This document shows positions 44,524-54,096 of a DNA stretch of 64,000 nucleotides, one piece after another. Under the pieces are notes generated by a model. It did not search any database and was not told where the DNA came from. It saw nothing but the letters and a program-made list of their open reading frames with translations. The position numbers were made by a program, and so were the translations under genes. Source of the stretch: Parablautia muri (GTDB taxonomy: Bacteria > Bacillota > Clostridia > Lachnospirales > Lachnospiraceae); the NCBI RefSeq assembly GCF_009917485.1, contig NZ_QZDT01000012.1:1-64000 (forward strand), in the 5' to 3' direction. How positions within the stretch are numbered: position 1 is the first letter of the stretch; the number at the start of each line of letters is the position of its first letter.

Positions 44524-45774
44524 ATGAAAAATACATTAAGACAGGTGTTCCATTCTCCCAAATTTGTGATTGGATTTTCGATATTTGCATTGATATTACT
44601 TACTGTCATTATTTATCCGCTGGTGGTGATTGCGGATCCTCTTGAAATGGTAGGTAATGGTAACTTTTTTAAACCGGGTACCTATGTATCTGTTAAGGAT
44701 GCGGTGGAGGGAACCCATTATACTTTGAATATTGATGTACAGTCCGGTTCACTGGATAACAAGATCAGTTCCAGTGATAAGGATGATATGAAAGATTGGC
44801 TGATAAAATATGGAGGAGTTGCTGAAGCTGATATAAACGTTAACGATGTTGAAAGTCTGCTTGGGCTTTGGCAGACCCATTATGATCCCGATGCGGACCA
44901 GACAGGGATTCTTGCCTCTAAGAAAAAATACTATGTTCGTCTGAACAACAGTCTGAATGGTATTTTGGAAGACAATGATGTGATCATTGCAAAAGAAAAT
45001 TCTGAAACAGGCGAGTTAGAGCAGACAGGTACGATTGCATCTAAGGAATTTGTCAATACAAAGGATGTTGCAAACAGAAGAACTTTTGTTTTAGGTACGG
45101 ATAACTTTGGCCGGGATGTGCTCACGGAACTTTTAGACGCAACGAAGACATCCTTAAGAGTAGGATTAATTGCAGGTGTTGTTGCAACACTGATTGGATT
45201 ATTCTTAGGACTTTTATCGGGTTACCTGGGAGGAATGGTGGATAATATTATTACCTTCATTACCAACCTGTTTACGGTTATTCCTTCCTTTATTCTTTTG
45301 ATTTTGATTTCTTACTCCGTAGGCCAGGCGGCAAGAGGCGTTAATCTGGTAGCTACAATTATCGGATTGACTTCCTGGACATGGACAACGCGTTCCGTGC
45401 GTTCGCAGGTTATCTCTTTGAGAAACCGTGACCATGTAAATCTATCCAAACTGTCCGGACACAGTATGATGCGTATTGTACTTACGGATATTCTGCCTTA
45501 CATTGCTTCTTATGTGGTAATGGCATTTATTTTGCAGATATCATCAGGTATCCTTGCAGAAGCACAGCTTTCCATGTTAGGTCTTGGCCCCTCAACATCA
45601 ACCACGGCTACACTGGGCCTTATGATGAACTGGGCAAACCTGTACGCAGCGCCTCTTAATGGTTCTTGGTGGGCGTATTTTCCTGTTGTTATTATGATTG
45701 CCCTGATTTCGTTCTCTCTCAATTTGATGAATACGGGACTTGATCAGATCTTCAATCCACAGCTGAGAGATTAA
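44524..45774 (+). CDS. Oligopeptide-type ABC transporter permease (DppC/OppC-like) with enlarged first loop
   Basis: This 416-residue protein has an OppC-type N-terminal segment (residues 12-38) and a core permease domain from about residue 195 ([56 protein letters not shown]). Between them is a hydrophilic insert of about 150 residues predicted outside the membrane; OppC relatives have only 60-80 residues there. The start is fixed by AGGAGG just after the upstream stop. The insert may contact the large binding protein; this is inference. Confidence 0.88.
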   Translation: MKNTLRQVFHSPKFVIGFSIFALILLTVIIYPLVVIADPLEMVGNGNFFKPGTYVSVKDAVEGTHYTLNIDVQSGSLDNKISSSDKDDMKDWLIKYGGVAEADINVNDVESLLGLWQTHYDPDADQTGILASKKKYYVRLNNSLNGILEDNDVIIAKENSETGELEQTGTIASKEFVNTKDVANRRTFVLGTDNFGRDVLTELLDATKTSLRVGLIAGVVATLIGLFLGLLSGYLGGMVDNIITFITNLFTVIPSFILLILISYSVGQAARGVNLVATIIGLTSWTWTTRSVRSQVISLRNRDHVNLSKLSGHSMMRIVLTDILPYIASYVVMAFILQISSGILAEAQLSMLGLGPSTSTTATLGLMMNWANLYAAPLNGSWWAYFPVVIMIALISFSLNLMNTGLDQIFNPQLRD

Positions 45775-45785
45775 GGAGGGATACC

Positions 45786-46811
45786 ATGGGAAAAGTAATG
45801 CTTGAAGTAAAAAATTTAAAAACAAAATATGTTACCCGTTTAAGGGAAGACGTATTTGCGGTTGACGGCGTATCCTTAAAAATTGAAGAAGGAAAATCTT
45901 TAGGTGTTGCCGGAGAGTCTGGCTGTGGTAAATCCACATTGGCCCTTTCACTGATGGGATATTATTTCCCGCCTTTACATTATATCAGCGGTGATATTAT
46001 TGTAGATGGAAACAATATTTCCGGAATGAAGCCAGATGATGTGCGGAGAAAAGTACTGGGAACAGAAATTGCTTATATTCCTCAGGCCGCTATGAATGCG
46101 TTGAATCCTACCCAGAAAATTATCCGTTTTATAGAAGATGTAATTCACGTACATGATCCTAAAATGAGCAAAAAGGATATTTATGATTTGGCGAAGGAGC
46201 GATTTGCTATCTTAGGTCTTCCAGAGGAAGTATTGCAAAAACATGCGGTTGAGCTTTCAGGTGGTATGAAACAACGTACGGTTATCGCTATATCCACTAT
46301 CCTTTCTCCTAAGGTTCTGATTGCAGATGAGCCGTCATCTGCTTTAGACGTTACCAGCCAGAAGATGGTTATCAAGATGATGCGGGATCTGATGGATAAA
46401 GGATTTATCAGAAGTATGATTTTCATTACCCATGAGTTGCCACTTCTATATAATGTAACAGATGATATCATGGTAATGTACGCCGGGCAGATCGTGGAGC
46501 GCGGTACAGCTAAGGAGATGGTATTTGATCCCCTGCATCCTTACACGAAAGGTCTGATGGGCTCTATTATCGTACCGGAGGAAGGCGTCAGGGAGAATAA
46601 ACTGATAGCGATACCAGGTACGCCTCCTAACTTAAAACATCCGCCCAAAGGATGCCGTTTTGCAGACAGATGTAAATATGCATCACCAACCTGTATGTCA
46701 ATGGAAGTTCCTAACCTGGAAGTTCCCAGCAAAGAGAACGAGGGCTACAACCGCGAGTATCGCTGCCTGATGTCTGTGAGAAAGATTAGGGAGGTGTATG
46801 AGAATGAGTGA
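45786..46811 (+). CDS. Oligopeptide-type ABC transporter ATPase (DppD/OppD-like)
   Basis: This 341-residue ATPase has Walker [10 protein letters not shown] (about residues 44-52), signature LSGGMKQR, Walker [12 protein letters not shown] and the C-terminal oligopeptide-transporter cysteine region [15 protein letters not shown], a likely iron-sulfur or metal site of this family. AGGAGGG precedes the ATG. Overlaps the next ATPase gene by eight bases. Confidence 0.93.
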   Translation: MGKVMLEVKNLKTKYVTRLREDVFAVDGVSLKIEEGKSLGVAGESGCGKSTLALSLMGYYFPPLHYISGDIIVDGNNISGMKPDDVRRKVLGTEIAYIPQAAMNALNPTQKIIRFIEDVIHVHDPKMSKKDIYDLAKERFAILGLPEEVLQKHAVELSGGMKQRTVIAISTILSPKVLIADEPSSALDVTSQKMVIKMMRDLMDKGFIRSMIFITHELPLLYNVTDDIMVMYAGQIVERGTAKEMVFDPLHPYTKGLMGSIIVPEEGVRENKLIAIPGTPPNLKHPPKGCRFADRCKYASPTCMSMEVPNLEVPSKENEGYNREYRCLMSVRKIREVYENE

Positions 46812-47616
46812 TAAAAGAGCGTCCTGCTTAAAAGGGAATGGAGTTACCAAGGTCTTTGGCTTTGGTGATAAAAAGACTGTGGCTGTTAATAACGTGGATT
46901 TTGATTTCCGGGAAGGTGAAATCGTATCTATTGTAGGAGAATCCGGCAGCGGCAAGACCACTCTTTCCAAGATGCTTCTAGGTCTAATCAGTGTGACGGA
47001 AGGAGAGGTTCTCTTTCAAGGGAAACCCAGAGATATCTCAACCGGTCAAAAGAAAAGGGAATATTGGAAGGGGATTCAGGCTATCTTCCAGGATCCATTT
47101 TCTTCCTATAATATGTTTAATAAAATTGACTCGGTGCTTTTGGACTGTATTAACATGAGAGGGGGCAAATCCCTTCCTTATGAAAAGAAGTTTGAAATGA
47201 TGCGGGAAGCCTGCAGCTTCGTAAATTTGGAGTTTAAGGAATTGACGAACAAATATCCCTTCGAGCTTTCCGGCGGGCAGATGCAGAGACTTATGATTGC
47301 ACGAATTTTCCTGCTTAAGCCGAAGATTCTTTTGGCGGATGAGCCTACTTCCATGATTGACGCCTGCTCAAGGGCAACGATTCTGGATATGCTCTTAAAG
47401 CTCCGTGACGAAATCAACATGACAATTATTTTCATCACCCATGATATTGGTTTGGCTTACTATATATCTGATTCCGTATATATTATGGAGCACGGTAAGT
47501 TTGTGGAGCATGGGAAGGCAGAAGATGTGATTCTGCATCCGAAGGCTGCTTATACACAGAGACTGATCAATGACGTGCCTAAGATTTATGAAGAATGGGA
47601 TTTGTCAACAGTTTAG
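46804..47616 (+). CDS. Oligopeptide-type ABC transporter ATPase (DppF/OppF-like)
   Basis: This 270-residue ATPase has Walker [10 protein letters not shown], signature LSGGQMQR and Walker [12 protein letters not shown]. It lacks the C-terminal cysteine region seen in the partner ATPase, which is common for the F subunit. ATG 46804 is preferred because GGGAGG lies nine bases upstream, too close to the ATG at 46798. It ends the operon before a terminator. Confidence 0.92.
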   Translation: MSDKRASCLKGNGVTKVFGFGDKKTVAVNNVDFDFREGEIVSIVGESGSGKTTLSKMLLGLISVTEGEVLFQGKPRDISTGQKKREYWKGIQAIFQDPFSSYNMFNKIDSVLLDCINMRGGKSLPYEKKFEMMREACSFVNLEFKELTNKYPFELSGGQMQRLMIARIFLLKPKILLADEPTSMIDACSRATILDMLLKLRDEINMTIIFITHDIGLAYYISDSVYIMEHGKFVEHGKAEDVILHPKAAYTQRLINDVPKIYEEWDLSTV

Positions 47617-47688
47617 AGAGCAGGTTATCGGTGATGAAAGGGCATCTGAAGGATGATCTGAGTCATAATAATTACATATATGAAAAAG

Positions 47689-47726
47689 AAAAGCGTTTGG
47701 CGACATTGGTGGCTAAACGCTTTTTT
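47689..47726 (+). terminator. Rho-independent terminator of the transporter operon
   Basis: AAAAGCGTTT and AAACGCTTTTTT form a stem extended by GGC/GGCT pairing, with a T-run ending at about 47726. Confidence 0.85.
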
Positions 47727-47762
47727 GGGTATGCAGGGGTATAAGTATGGAAATTTCCTACG

Positions 47763-47791
47763 TTGCAAGCCAACTAGCTTTGTGATAAGAT
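47763..47791 (+). promoter_or_regulatory. Candidate promoter before metN
   Basis: TTGCAA (47763-47768), 17 bases, TAAGAT (47786-47791). No S-box or T-box leader typical of methionine genes is visible in the 110 bases that follow. Confidence 0.35.
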
Positions 47792-47902
47792 AATGTATAT
47801 TAATATGGAAAAATATGAAGTGTTTTAATAAAAAATGTTTTTTTGCACAGACGACAAGTATTTAAGAAAACTTATAAATGGAAATTTTCTAAATAAATAG
47901 AA

Positions 47903-48934
47903 ATGGGGTTTTACGGATATATGGAGACGATGATTCAGATAAAGGATGTGACGAAAACCTTTATAGGCAAGGATAATACGGTGGAGGCCTTAAAGGGAAT
48001 TAATCTTGAGATACACAGAGGGGAGATTTACGGTATCATCGGTATGAGCGGCGCCGGGAAATCTACTCTGGTCAGATGCCTTAATTTTTTAGAGCGGCCC
48101 AGCAGCGGAACGGTTCTTGTGGAGGGGAAGGATTTGTCCACGCTAAGGGACAGTGAGCTTCGTAAGATGCGTACGCGGATTGCAATGATTTTTCAGCATT
48201 TTAATCTGCTTATGCAAAGGACCGTGATTGATAATGTCTGCTTTCCCATGGAAATTATCAAGATGCCCAAGAAGGACGCTTTAGCCAGGGCAAAAGAGCT
48301 GCTTGGTATCGTGGGACTTTCTGAGAAGGAGCAGGCATATCCGGCGCAGTTATCCGGCGGCCAGAAGCAGAGGGTTGCAATTGCAAGGGCTCTTGCTACG
48401 AATCCCCAGATTCTGCTTTGCGATGAGGCTACCAGTGCGCTTGACCCTACTACCACTAAGGCGATTCTGGCTTTGCTTAAGGAAATCAATGAAAAGTATG
48501 GAATTACCATTGTGATCATTACCCATGAGATGTCGGTGGTGCAGGAAATCTGTACCCATGTGGCGATTATAGACGAGGGAAATCTTGCTGAGACGGGGAG
48601 AGTTGAGGAGGTATTTCAAAGACCAAGGAGTAAGGCGGCCAAAAAGCTGGTTTTCCAGGGAGAGCGGGAACAGTATGAGGAGATGAAGGGCAAACGCTGT
48701 ATACGTATTGTGTTTACCAGCAATTCTTCTTTTGAACCGGTTATCGGAAATATGGTGCTGGCATGTAAGGTACCGGTTAATATTCTGCTGGCGGATACCA
48801 GGGATATTGGCGGCGTGGCCCATGGCCAGATGATTCTCCAATTGCCGGAGGATAATGCGGTGGCGGAGAAGATGATACGGTACTTAAGAGACAGGAAACT
48901 GGAAGTGGAGGAGCTGAACAATTATGTTGGATAA
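47903..48934 (+). CDS. metN: Methionine import ATP-binding protein MetN
   Basis: This 343-residue ATPase has Walker A GMSGAGKST, signature LSGGQKQR, Walker B LLCDEATSALD and a C-terminal NIL regulatory domain (from about residue 265, RIVFTSNSSFEPVIGNMVLACKVPVNILLADTRDIGG) that binds methionine in E. coli MetN. The start is uncertain: ATGs at 47903, 47921 and 47930 are all in frame and none has an ideal ribosome binding site. Coupled to metI by an 11-base overlap. No metQ binding-protein gene follows. Confidence 0.9.
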   Translation: MGFYGYMETMIQIKDVTKTFIGKDNTVEALKGINLEIHRGEIYGIIGMSGAGKSTLVRCLNFLERPSSGTVLVEGKDLSTLRDSELRKMRTRIAMIFQHFNLLMQRTVIDNVCFPMEIIKMPKKDALARAKELLGIVGLSEKEQAYPAQLSGGQKQRVAIARALATNPQILLCDEATSALDPTTTKAILALLKEINEKYGITIVIITHEMSVVQEICTHVAIIDEGNLAETGRVEEVFQRPRSKAAKKLVFQGEREQYEEMKGKRCIRIVFTSNSSFEPVIGNMVLACKVPVNILLADTRDIGGVAHGQMILQLPEDNAVAEKMIRYLRDRKLEVEELNNYVG

Positions 48935-49589
48935 TCAGACAATTATGATGATAGTAGAGGGAACTGGCGTAACGCTGTATATGACGCTTTTTTCCACACT
49001 GATAGCGTATGTTTTAGGGCTCCCTATGGGAATTCTATTGGTAGTGACAGCGCCGGGGGGACTGAAACCGAACAGGATTGTATACAAGATTTTGGATGTG
49101 GTTGTTAATATCGTCAGAAGTATCCCCTTTTTGATTTTGCTGATGCTGATTATACCTTTTACCCGGTTTATTGTAGGAAAAAGCTATGGAGCGGCGGCAA
49201 CCGTGGTGCCGTTGTCTATTGCGGCGGCTCCTTTTGTGGCCAGGCTGGTGGAATCCTCCCTCCTTGAGGTAGATCATGGTGTGGTCGAGGCGGCGCAAAG
49301 TATGGGTGCCAGTCTGTGGACGATTATCTGGAAGGTGCTTTTGGCGGAGGCCAGAACTTCTTTGATTGTGGGGGCAACGATTTCCCTTGGCACTATTTTA
49401 GGGTATTCGGCTATGGCCGGTGTGGTAGGCGGAGGCGGACTTGGCGATATTGCAATCCGCTATGGTTATTACAGATACCAGGGAGATATTATGATGATAA
49501 CGGTAGTGCTTTTGGTGGTACTGGTGCAGATTTTGCAGGTAATTGGAACGAAGCTTTCTAAGAAGCTGGATAGAAGAATTACGGGATAA
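48924..49589 (+). CDS. metI: Methionine import permease MetI
   Basis: This 221-residue permease has five membrane segments and the EAA loop EAAQSMGASLWTIIWKVLLAEA with VGGGGLGDIAIRYGYYRYQGDIM near its end, typical of MetI. A GGAGG lies within the end of metN. The next gene encodes a glycosyltransferase rather than MetQ, so the binding protein must be encoded elsewhere. Confidence 0.92.
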   Translation: MLDNQTIMMIVEGTGVTLYMTLFSTLIAYVLGLPMGILLVVTAPGGLKPNRIVYKILDVVVNIVRSIPFLILLMLIIPFTRFIVGKSYGAAATVVPLSIAAAPFVARLVESSLLEVDHGVVEAAQSMGASLWTIIWKVLLAEARTSLIVGATISLGTILGYSAMAGVVGGGGLGDIAIRYGYYRYQGDIMMITVVLLVVLVQILQVIGTKLSKKLDRRITG

Positions 49590-49701
49590 AGGTATCATGC
49601 TGCTTTGCACACGCCGGACACAGGACAAGCTGCTTTTGGTGTTGAACGGTGAAACGGTGAAAAGTAACAATTGACGAATCAGAATATGAGGTGCCTTAAA
49701 A

Positions 49702-50643
49702 ATGAAATTACTCAGTGCCATTGTACCTTGTTACAATGAGGAAGAAAATATTGCTGATTTTTATCAGGAATTTGTAAAAAATGAGCCCTTTTTTAAAGAA
49801 AAGGAAATAGAATTTGAGATTTGGTATATTGATGACGGGTCAAAGGACGGCACTGTTTCGAAAATTAAAAATCTGATTGAAAAGGATAGCCGTGTGCATC
49901 TTTTATCTTTTTCCAGAAATTTTGGAAAGGAAGCGGCAATTTATGCAGGTTTAGAGAAATCAAAGGGTGATTATGTGGTGTTTTTGGACGCGGATTTGCA
50001 GGATCCGCCTGCACTTCTTCCGGAAATGCTGGGTTTTTTGGAGCAGGGCTATGATTCGGTTGCCACAAGACGCGTTACCCGAAAAGGGGAGCCGCCTATC
50101 CGGTCTTTTTTTGCAAGAATGTTTTATCGTTTGATGAAAAAAATTTCCAGAACGGAAATTATGGATGGGGCAAGGGATTACCGGCTGATGAAAAGACCTG
50201 TGGTAGAGGCTATTCTTTCCATGCCGGAGTATAACAGGTTCAGTAAAGGTATATTTGGCTGGGTGGGATTTGAGACCAAATGGATTGAATTTGAAAACAT
50301 TGAGAGGAAAAAAGGGGAGACCAAGTGGTCTTTCTGGAAATTGTTTATTTATTCTCTTGATGGAATCACGGCTTTTTCTACAGCGCCGTTGGCCTTTGCA
50401 GCTTTTATGGGAGTGCTATTTTGTCTGGCAGCTTTTGCATTGATTCTTTTTACAATTGTTAGAAAGGCTTTATTTGGGGATCCAACCTCAGGCTGGCCGT
50501 CTTTGGTGTGTATTATTTCCCTGATTAGCGGCGTACAGCTTTTTTGTCTGGGAATTGTGGGACAATATCTTGCAAAAACGTATATGGAAGTAAAAAGAAG
50601 GCCAATCTATCTTATAAAGGAAGAAATAAGCTGTGGAAAATAG
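49702..50643 (+). CDS. DPM1/GtrB-like polyprenyl-phosphate glycosyltransferase (GT2)
   Basis: This 313-residue enzyme has LSAIVPCYNEEENI, YIDDGSKDGT, SRNFGKEAAIYAGL, DADLQDPPALLPEM (DxD) and DGARDYRLMKR, with two C-terminal membrane segments. It parallels the gene product at 10460-11389 in length and layout and should load undecaprenyl phosphate with one sugar. No GtrA flippase gene adjoins it. GAGGTG lies about ten bases before the ATG. It begins the polysaccharide run that continues to 62.4 kb. Confidence 0.9.
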   Translation: MKLLSAIVPCYNEEENIADFYQEFVKNEPFFKEKEIEFEIWYIDDGSKDGTVSKIKNLIEKDSRVHLLSFSRNFGKEAAIYAGLEKSKGDYVVFLDADLQDPPALLPEMLGFLEQGYDSVATRRVTRKGEPPIRSFFARMFYRLMKKISRTEIMDGARDYRLMKRPVVEAILSMPEYNRFSKGIFGWVGFETKWIEFENIERKKGETKWSFWKLFIYSLDGITAFSTAPLAFAAFMGVLFCLAAFALILFTIVRKALFGDPTSGWPSLVCIISLISGVQLFCLGIVGQYLAKTYMEVKRRPIYLIKEEISCGK

Positions 50644-50671
50644 ATTGAAAAATCAAAGATTTTCCAAGTAC

Positions 50672-50724
50672 AAATTTGTGCTTTCGCCCAAATTTGAGGA
50701 CCATTGGAAACATGGAGGAATTGG
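50672..50724 (+). repeat. Family A hairpin repeat carrying the ribosome binding site (copy A4)
   Basis: AAATTTGTGC (50672-50681) pairs with GCCCAAATTT (50686-50695). The tail TTGGAAACATGGAGGA follows, with GGAGG at 50714-50718 six bases before the ATG of the next gene. It matches copy A3 (30380) almost base for base. Confidence 0.75.
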
Positions 50725-51480
50725 ATGAAAAGGCCGGATGAGTTGATTAGCATTATTGTTCCGGTTTATAATGCCGGTCATTATATAGAAGAAGCGATTG
50801 CTATGGTACAGGCACAGACTTATACTAATTGGGAATTGATTTTGGTAGACGATTGCTCCACAGATGATGGCTGTGTCAGGATAGAAAAGTACATTACGGA
50901 TAAGATACGCCTGATGAAAAAAGATGTCAACGAGGGCGCCGCCAGGGCAAGAAATACAGGCATACGGGCAGCGAAAGGAAGGTATATTGCCTTTTTGGAT
51001 GCAGATGATGTGTGGATGAAGGACAAGCTGGAAAAAGAATTGGCATTTATGAAAGAAAAGCAGGCGGCTTTTGTGTTTACTGCCTATGAGTTTGGGGATG
51101 AGCGGGCAAAAGGAACGGGTAAGGTGGTTCATGTTCCTAAGACGCTCACTTACCATCAGGCATTATCACGGACGGTCATTTTTACCACAACGGTTTTGAT
51201 TGATACGAATAAAACGGGACGGGAATTGATCCAAATGCCGGCAGTGAAAAGCGAGGATACGGCGACCTGGTGGAAAATTTTGCGTAGTGGCTTTACCGCT
51301 TATGGATTAAATGAAGTGCTTGCAGTTTATCGGAGGCCGGTCAAATCTCTATCCTCCAATAAATTAAAGGCTGTAAGGAGAATATGGAATCTGTACAGGA
51401 AGGAAGAAAAGCTTTCTTTTGGATACAGTGTTTATAATTTGTTTTTTTGGGCATTGCGGGCTACGCTTAGAAGACTGTAG
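50725..51480 (+). CDS. GT2-family glycosyltransferase
   Basis: This 251-residue enzyme has SIIVPVYNAGHYIEEAI, LVDDCSTDDG, NEGAARARNTGIRAAKGRYIAFLDADDVW and KSEDTATWWKILRSG, the standard GT2 set for capsule or O-antigen side-chain addition. The start at ATG 50725 is set by the GGAGG of the preceding repeat; an upstream TTG in frame has none. No membrane segment. Confidence 0.9.
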   Translation: MKRPDELISIIVPVYNAGHYIEEAIAMVQAQTYTNWELILVDDCSTDDGCVRIEKYITDKIRLMKKDVNEGAARARNTGIRAAKGRYIAFLDADDVWMKDKLEKELAFMKEKQAAFVFTAYEFGDERAKGTGKVVHVPKTLTYHQALSRTVIFTTTVLIDTNKTGRELIQMPAVKSEDTATWWKILRSGFTAYGLNEVLAVYRRPVKSLSSNKLKAVRRIWNLYRKEEKLSFGYSVYNLFFWALRATLRRL

Positions 51481-51498
51481 TATTCCGGCATTTTGGCA

Positions 51499-51537
51499 GA
51501 ATTTGTGCTGTCGCAAAGCGGCAGCATGGAGGTTAAA
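51499..51537 (+). repeat. Family D hairpin carrying the ribosome binding site
   Basis: A family A-like start (GAATTTGTGC) leads into GCTGTCGC-AAA-GCGGCAGC, an 8-bp stem with one G-U pair, then ATGGAGG. The GGAGG at 51527-51532 lies five to six bases before GTG 51538. The stem differs from that at 41114-41132 but keeps pairing, loop and tail. Confidence 0.65.
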
Positions 51538-52956
51538 GTGAAACGTTTAGAATCTTTGAAAAGAATCAGCGTATTGTGGATGAGCCTGATAGGGCTTTTG
51601 ATTCAGACAGGTATTTACGCTTATATTTGGCTTAAATATTACTATCCGATTATCAATAACTTTAATCGGGGTCTTAAGTTTGAGAGAAACGGTCATCTTG
51701 TGACTATTGGGTTATACTTTGTTCTGCTGTTTTTCTTTATGAACACTTATGGAGGGCTGAAGATAGGCTATCTGAAGTCCATGGATATTTTTCTCTCACA
51801 ATTGTTTTCACAGCTTATTGTAAATGTATTTACATATTTTCAGTTATCTCTGATGAAAGGCTGGCTGGTTCCCGTAGATATTTTTGCGGCGGCTACTTTT
51901 TTCCAGCTTTTAGTGGCGGGCGTATGGACAATTGTCTGCAACAGCCTATACCGCAAAGTATTTCCCCCAAGGGAAATGCTCTTGGTGTATGGAGAGAGGA
52001 GCATGGAGGATATTCTCAGAAAATTTGAATCCCGTGGTGATAAATATAAAATTACGAAGTGTATTGATGTGCGGGAGGGTTTCAAAAATCTGGAAAAAGA
52101 GATTGTGAAAGGATATGGGGCGGTGGTGCTGTGGGATATTCCCACCGAGGAGAGAAACCGCCTGTTAAAATTTTGTTACAGCAGATTTATACGGGTTTAT
52201 ATGATGCCCAAGATTCCGGATGTGCTTGTGAAGGGATCGGATCAGCTTCATCTATTTGATACCCCGCTTTTTCTGATACGGGAATATGCACTGTCAGTTG
52301 AGCAAAGGGCGGCAAAGAGGCTGCTTGATGTGGTCTGCGCTCTTATCCTGTTGGCGGTTTTGGCGCCTTTTATGGTGCTTACGGCAATTGTGATAAGATG
52401 TTATGACGGCGGGCCGGTGTTTTATAAACAGATCCGTTGCACGGCAGGGGGTAAAAAGTTTTATATTTTGAAATTCAGGAGTATGCGGGTGGATGCGGAG
52501 AAGGATGGAGTGGCCAGGCTGGCTTCTAAAAATGACAGCAGAATCACACCCATAGGGAAATTTATCCGTGCGGTACGGATTGACGAGCTGCCGCAGCTTC
52601 TTAATATATTAAAAGGGGATATGTCCTTTATCGGCCCAAGACCGGAGAGGCCGGAGATTATTGAACAGTATGTGGAGGAGATGCCGGAATTTTTGTTTCG
52701 GATGAAGGTGAAAGCGGGGCTGGCAGGGTATGCGCAGGTTTATGGAAAATATAATACCACGCCCTATGATAAGCTGAAGCTGGATTTATCTTATATAGAA
52801 AACTATTCTGTGTGGCTGGATATTAAGCTGATGCTTTTGACGCTTAAGATCCTGATTCGGCCTGAGAGCACAGAAGGGGTGGAGGACACCCAGACAACGG
52901 CCATGAAGGCGGCAAATACGGGGGAAGCCCATGAAAAAGAAGATGGAAATGAATGA
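51538..52956 (+). CDS. Polyprenyl-phosphate priming sugar transferase (exopolysaccharide initiation)
   Basis: This 472-residue enzyme has four or five N-terminal membrane segments, a cytoplasmic CoA-binding-like domain, then the bacterial sugar transferase domain (from about residue 255). The last part has KRLLDVVCALILL, YDGGPVFYKQIRCTAGGKKFYILKFRSM, RIDELPQLLNILKGDMSFIGPRPERPE and VKAGLAGYAQVYGKYNT. It starts repeat-unit synthesis by moving a sugar phosphate from UDP-sugar to undecaprenyl phosphate. GTG 51538 is set by GGAGG of the hairpin upstream. Its end overlaps the Wzz-like gene by 26 bases. Confidence 0.92.
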   Translation: MKRLESLKRISVLWMSLIGLLIQTGIYAYIWLKYYYPIINNFNRGLKFERNGHLVTIGLYFVLLFFFMNTYGGLKIGYLKSMDIFLSQLFSQLIVNVFTYFQLSLMKGWLVPVDIFAAATFFQLLVAGVWTIVCNSLYRKVFPPREMLLVYGERSMEDILRKFESRGDKYKITKCIDVREGFKNLEKEIVKGYGAVVLWDIPTEERNRLLKFCYSRFIRVYMMPKIPDVLVKGSDQLHLFDTPLFLIREYALSVEQRAAKRLLDVVCALILLAVLAPFMVLTAIVIRCYDGGPVFYKQIRCTAGGKKFYILKFRSMRVDAEKDGVARLASKNDSRITPIGKFIRAVRIDELPQLLNILKGDMSFIGPRPERPEIIEQYVEEMPEFLFRMKVKAGLAGYAQVYGKYNTTPYDKLKLDLSYIENYSVWLDIKLMLLTLKILIRPESTEGVEDTQTTAMKAANTGEAHEKEDGNE

Positions 52957-54067
52957 GGAATATCTAAATAGAGGAATGGATTTAAAGCGGCTTGTGCTTT
53001 ATCTTCAAAAGAAGATATGGCTGGTAATCATGCTGGCGGTTTTGGGTGCATGCTGCGGAGGAATCATTTACCAGATGATGCGTTCCATGAAAATGCCGGT
53101 TGAATATCAGGCAGAGTCCAAGCTGTACATTAGTTTCGGACACGATGAAAGCGGTGAGGTGTACCAGTATTATAACGGATATACCTGGAATGACCTGCTG
53201 GATACGGACCCGATTCTGGACCTGGTGATGATGCAGCTGCCAGGCTATGAGAGAGAGCAGGTGATAGCGGCTACTACTGCCGAGATTTTATCTGACATAA
53301 GGCTCCTTACGGTTACGGTGAAGGGAGAAAATGAAAAGTTTGTCAGGGAAATTAGGACAGCAGTGGAAAGCGGCCTGCGGGAGTTTGCAAGTAACAGCAA
53401 GGAACTGGACCAAATTGAAGTGATCCGTTCCGGCGCTCCGGAGCGGATATATTGGGACGACCGGACGGTGGCGGCCTGCGTTACCGGCGCAGTGATTCTT
53501 GGTGTGATAGCTTTTTTGGTGGTTAGCTTTAACTATGTGTTTGATGAATCGGTCTATGTGCAGGAGGACATAGAGAAAAAGTACGGTGTGAAAGCACTGG
53601 GACTTTTAACCCATAATCAAAAGGGATTACAGCCTTATGCAAGGGAGCTGAAGGCTAATATCCGTTATTTATTAGAGGAAAGGAAGGCCTTTGCGATTAT
53701 AGACATGGCCAATCATGCGGATACCCGTGGGCTGGAATTGGAGCGTCTGCTGAGCAGCCAGGAGACGGATGTGTTTGGCGGCGGCCAGGCGGAGGATGAC
53801 TTTAGTTGGAATATTGGTAAAAGAGAGGACAGCAATCAGAAAAAGAGTGAGTATGATGTGATGGCCTTCAATGAAAATATTTTGTCGGAGGAAGAATGCC
53901 GTAAGATTAGAGAAATTGGCGGCGTGATTCTGCTGCTTCCTTTTGGCACTGACACGGGGCGAAAGACCGCGAGGATTTTAAGCCTTCTTCGCAACCAGGA
54001 CTGCAAGGTGCTGGGGATGGTGATTGCTCAGGCGGACGAAGAATTTTTAAATAGATATTATGCGTAA
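52931..54067 (+). CDS. Wzz-like chain-length protein with degenerate tyrosine-kinase domain
   Basis: This 378-residue protein has a Wzz domain with membrane segments near residues 28-48 and 180-200 and an outer domain between (EYQAESKLYISFG ... GLREFASNSKELDQ). The cytoplasmic part from about 230 has ELKANIRYLLEERKAFAIID and a final block (GGVILLLPFGTD ... KVLGMVIAQADEEFLNRYY) like the end of BY-kinases. No Walker A motif (GxxGxGKT) is present and the Tyr cluster is reduced to YY. I infer a non-catalytic polymerisation regulator. GGGGGA precedes the ATG. Confidence 0.8.
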   Translation: MKKKMEMNEEYLNRGMDLKRLVLYLQKKIWLVIMLAVLGACCGGIIYQMMRSMKMPVEYQAESKLYISFGHDESGEVYQYYNGYTWNDLLDTDPILDLVMMQLPGYEREQVIAATTAEILSDIRLLTVTVKGENEKFVREIRTAVESGLREFASNSKELDQIEVIRSGAPERIYWDDRTVAACVTGAVILGVIAFLVVSFNYVFDESVYVQEDIEKKYGVKALGLLTHNQKGLQPYARELKANIRYLLEERKAFAIIDMANHADTRGLELERLLSSQETDVFGGGQAEDDFSWNIGKREDSNQKKSEYDVMAFNENILSEEECRKIREIGGVILLLPFGTDTGRKTARILSLLRNQDCKVLGMVIAQADEEFLNRYYA

Positions 54068-54096
54068 AATGTGGATCGTTTCCAATTAAGTAAGGT

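Noticed and set aside
47792-47902. S-box (SAM) riboswitch before metN
   Set aside because: The conserved core of the SAM-I riboswitch is not visible and the region is short and AT-rich.
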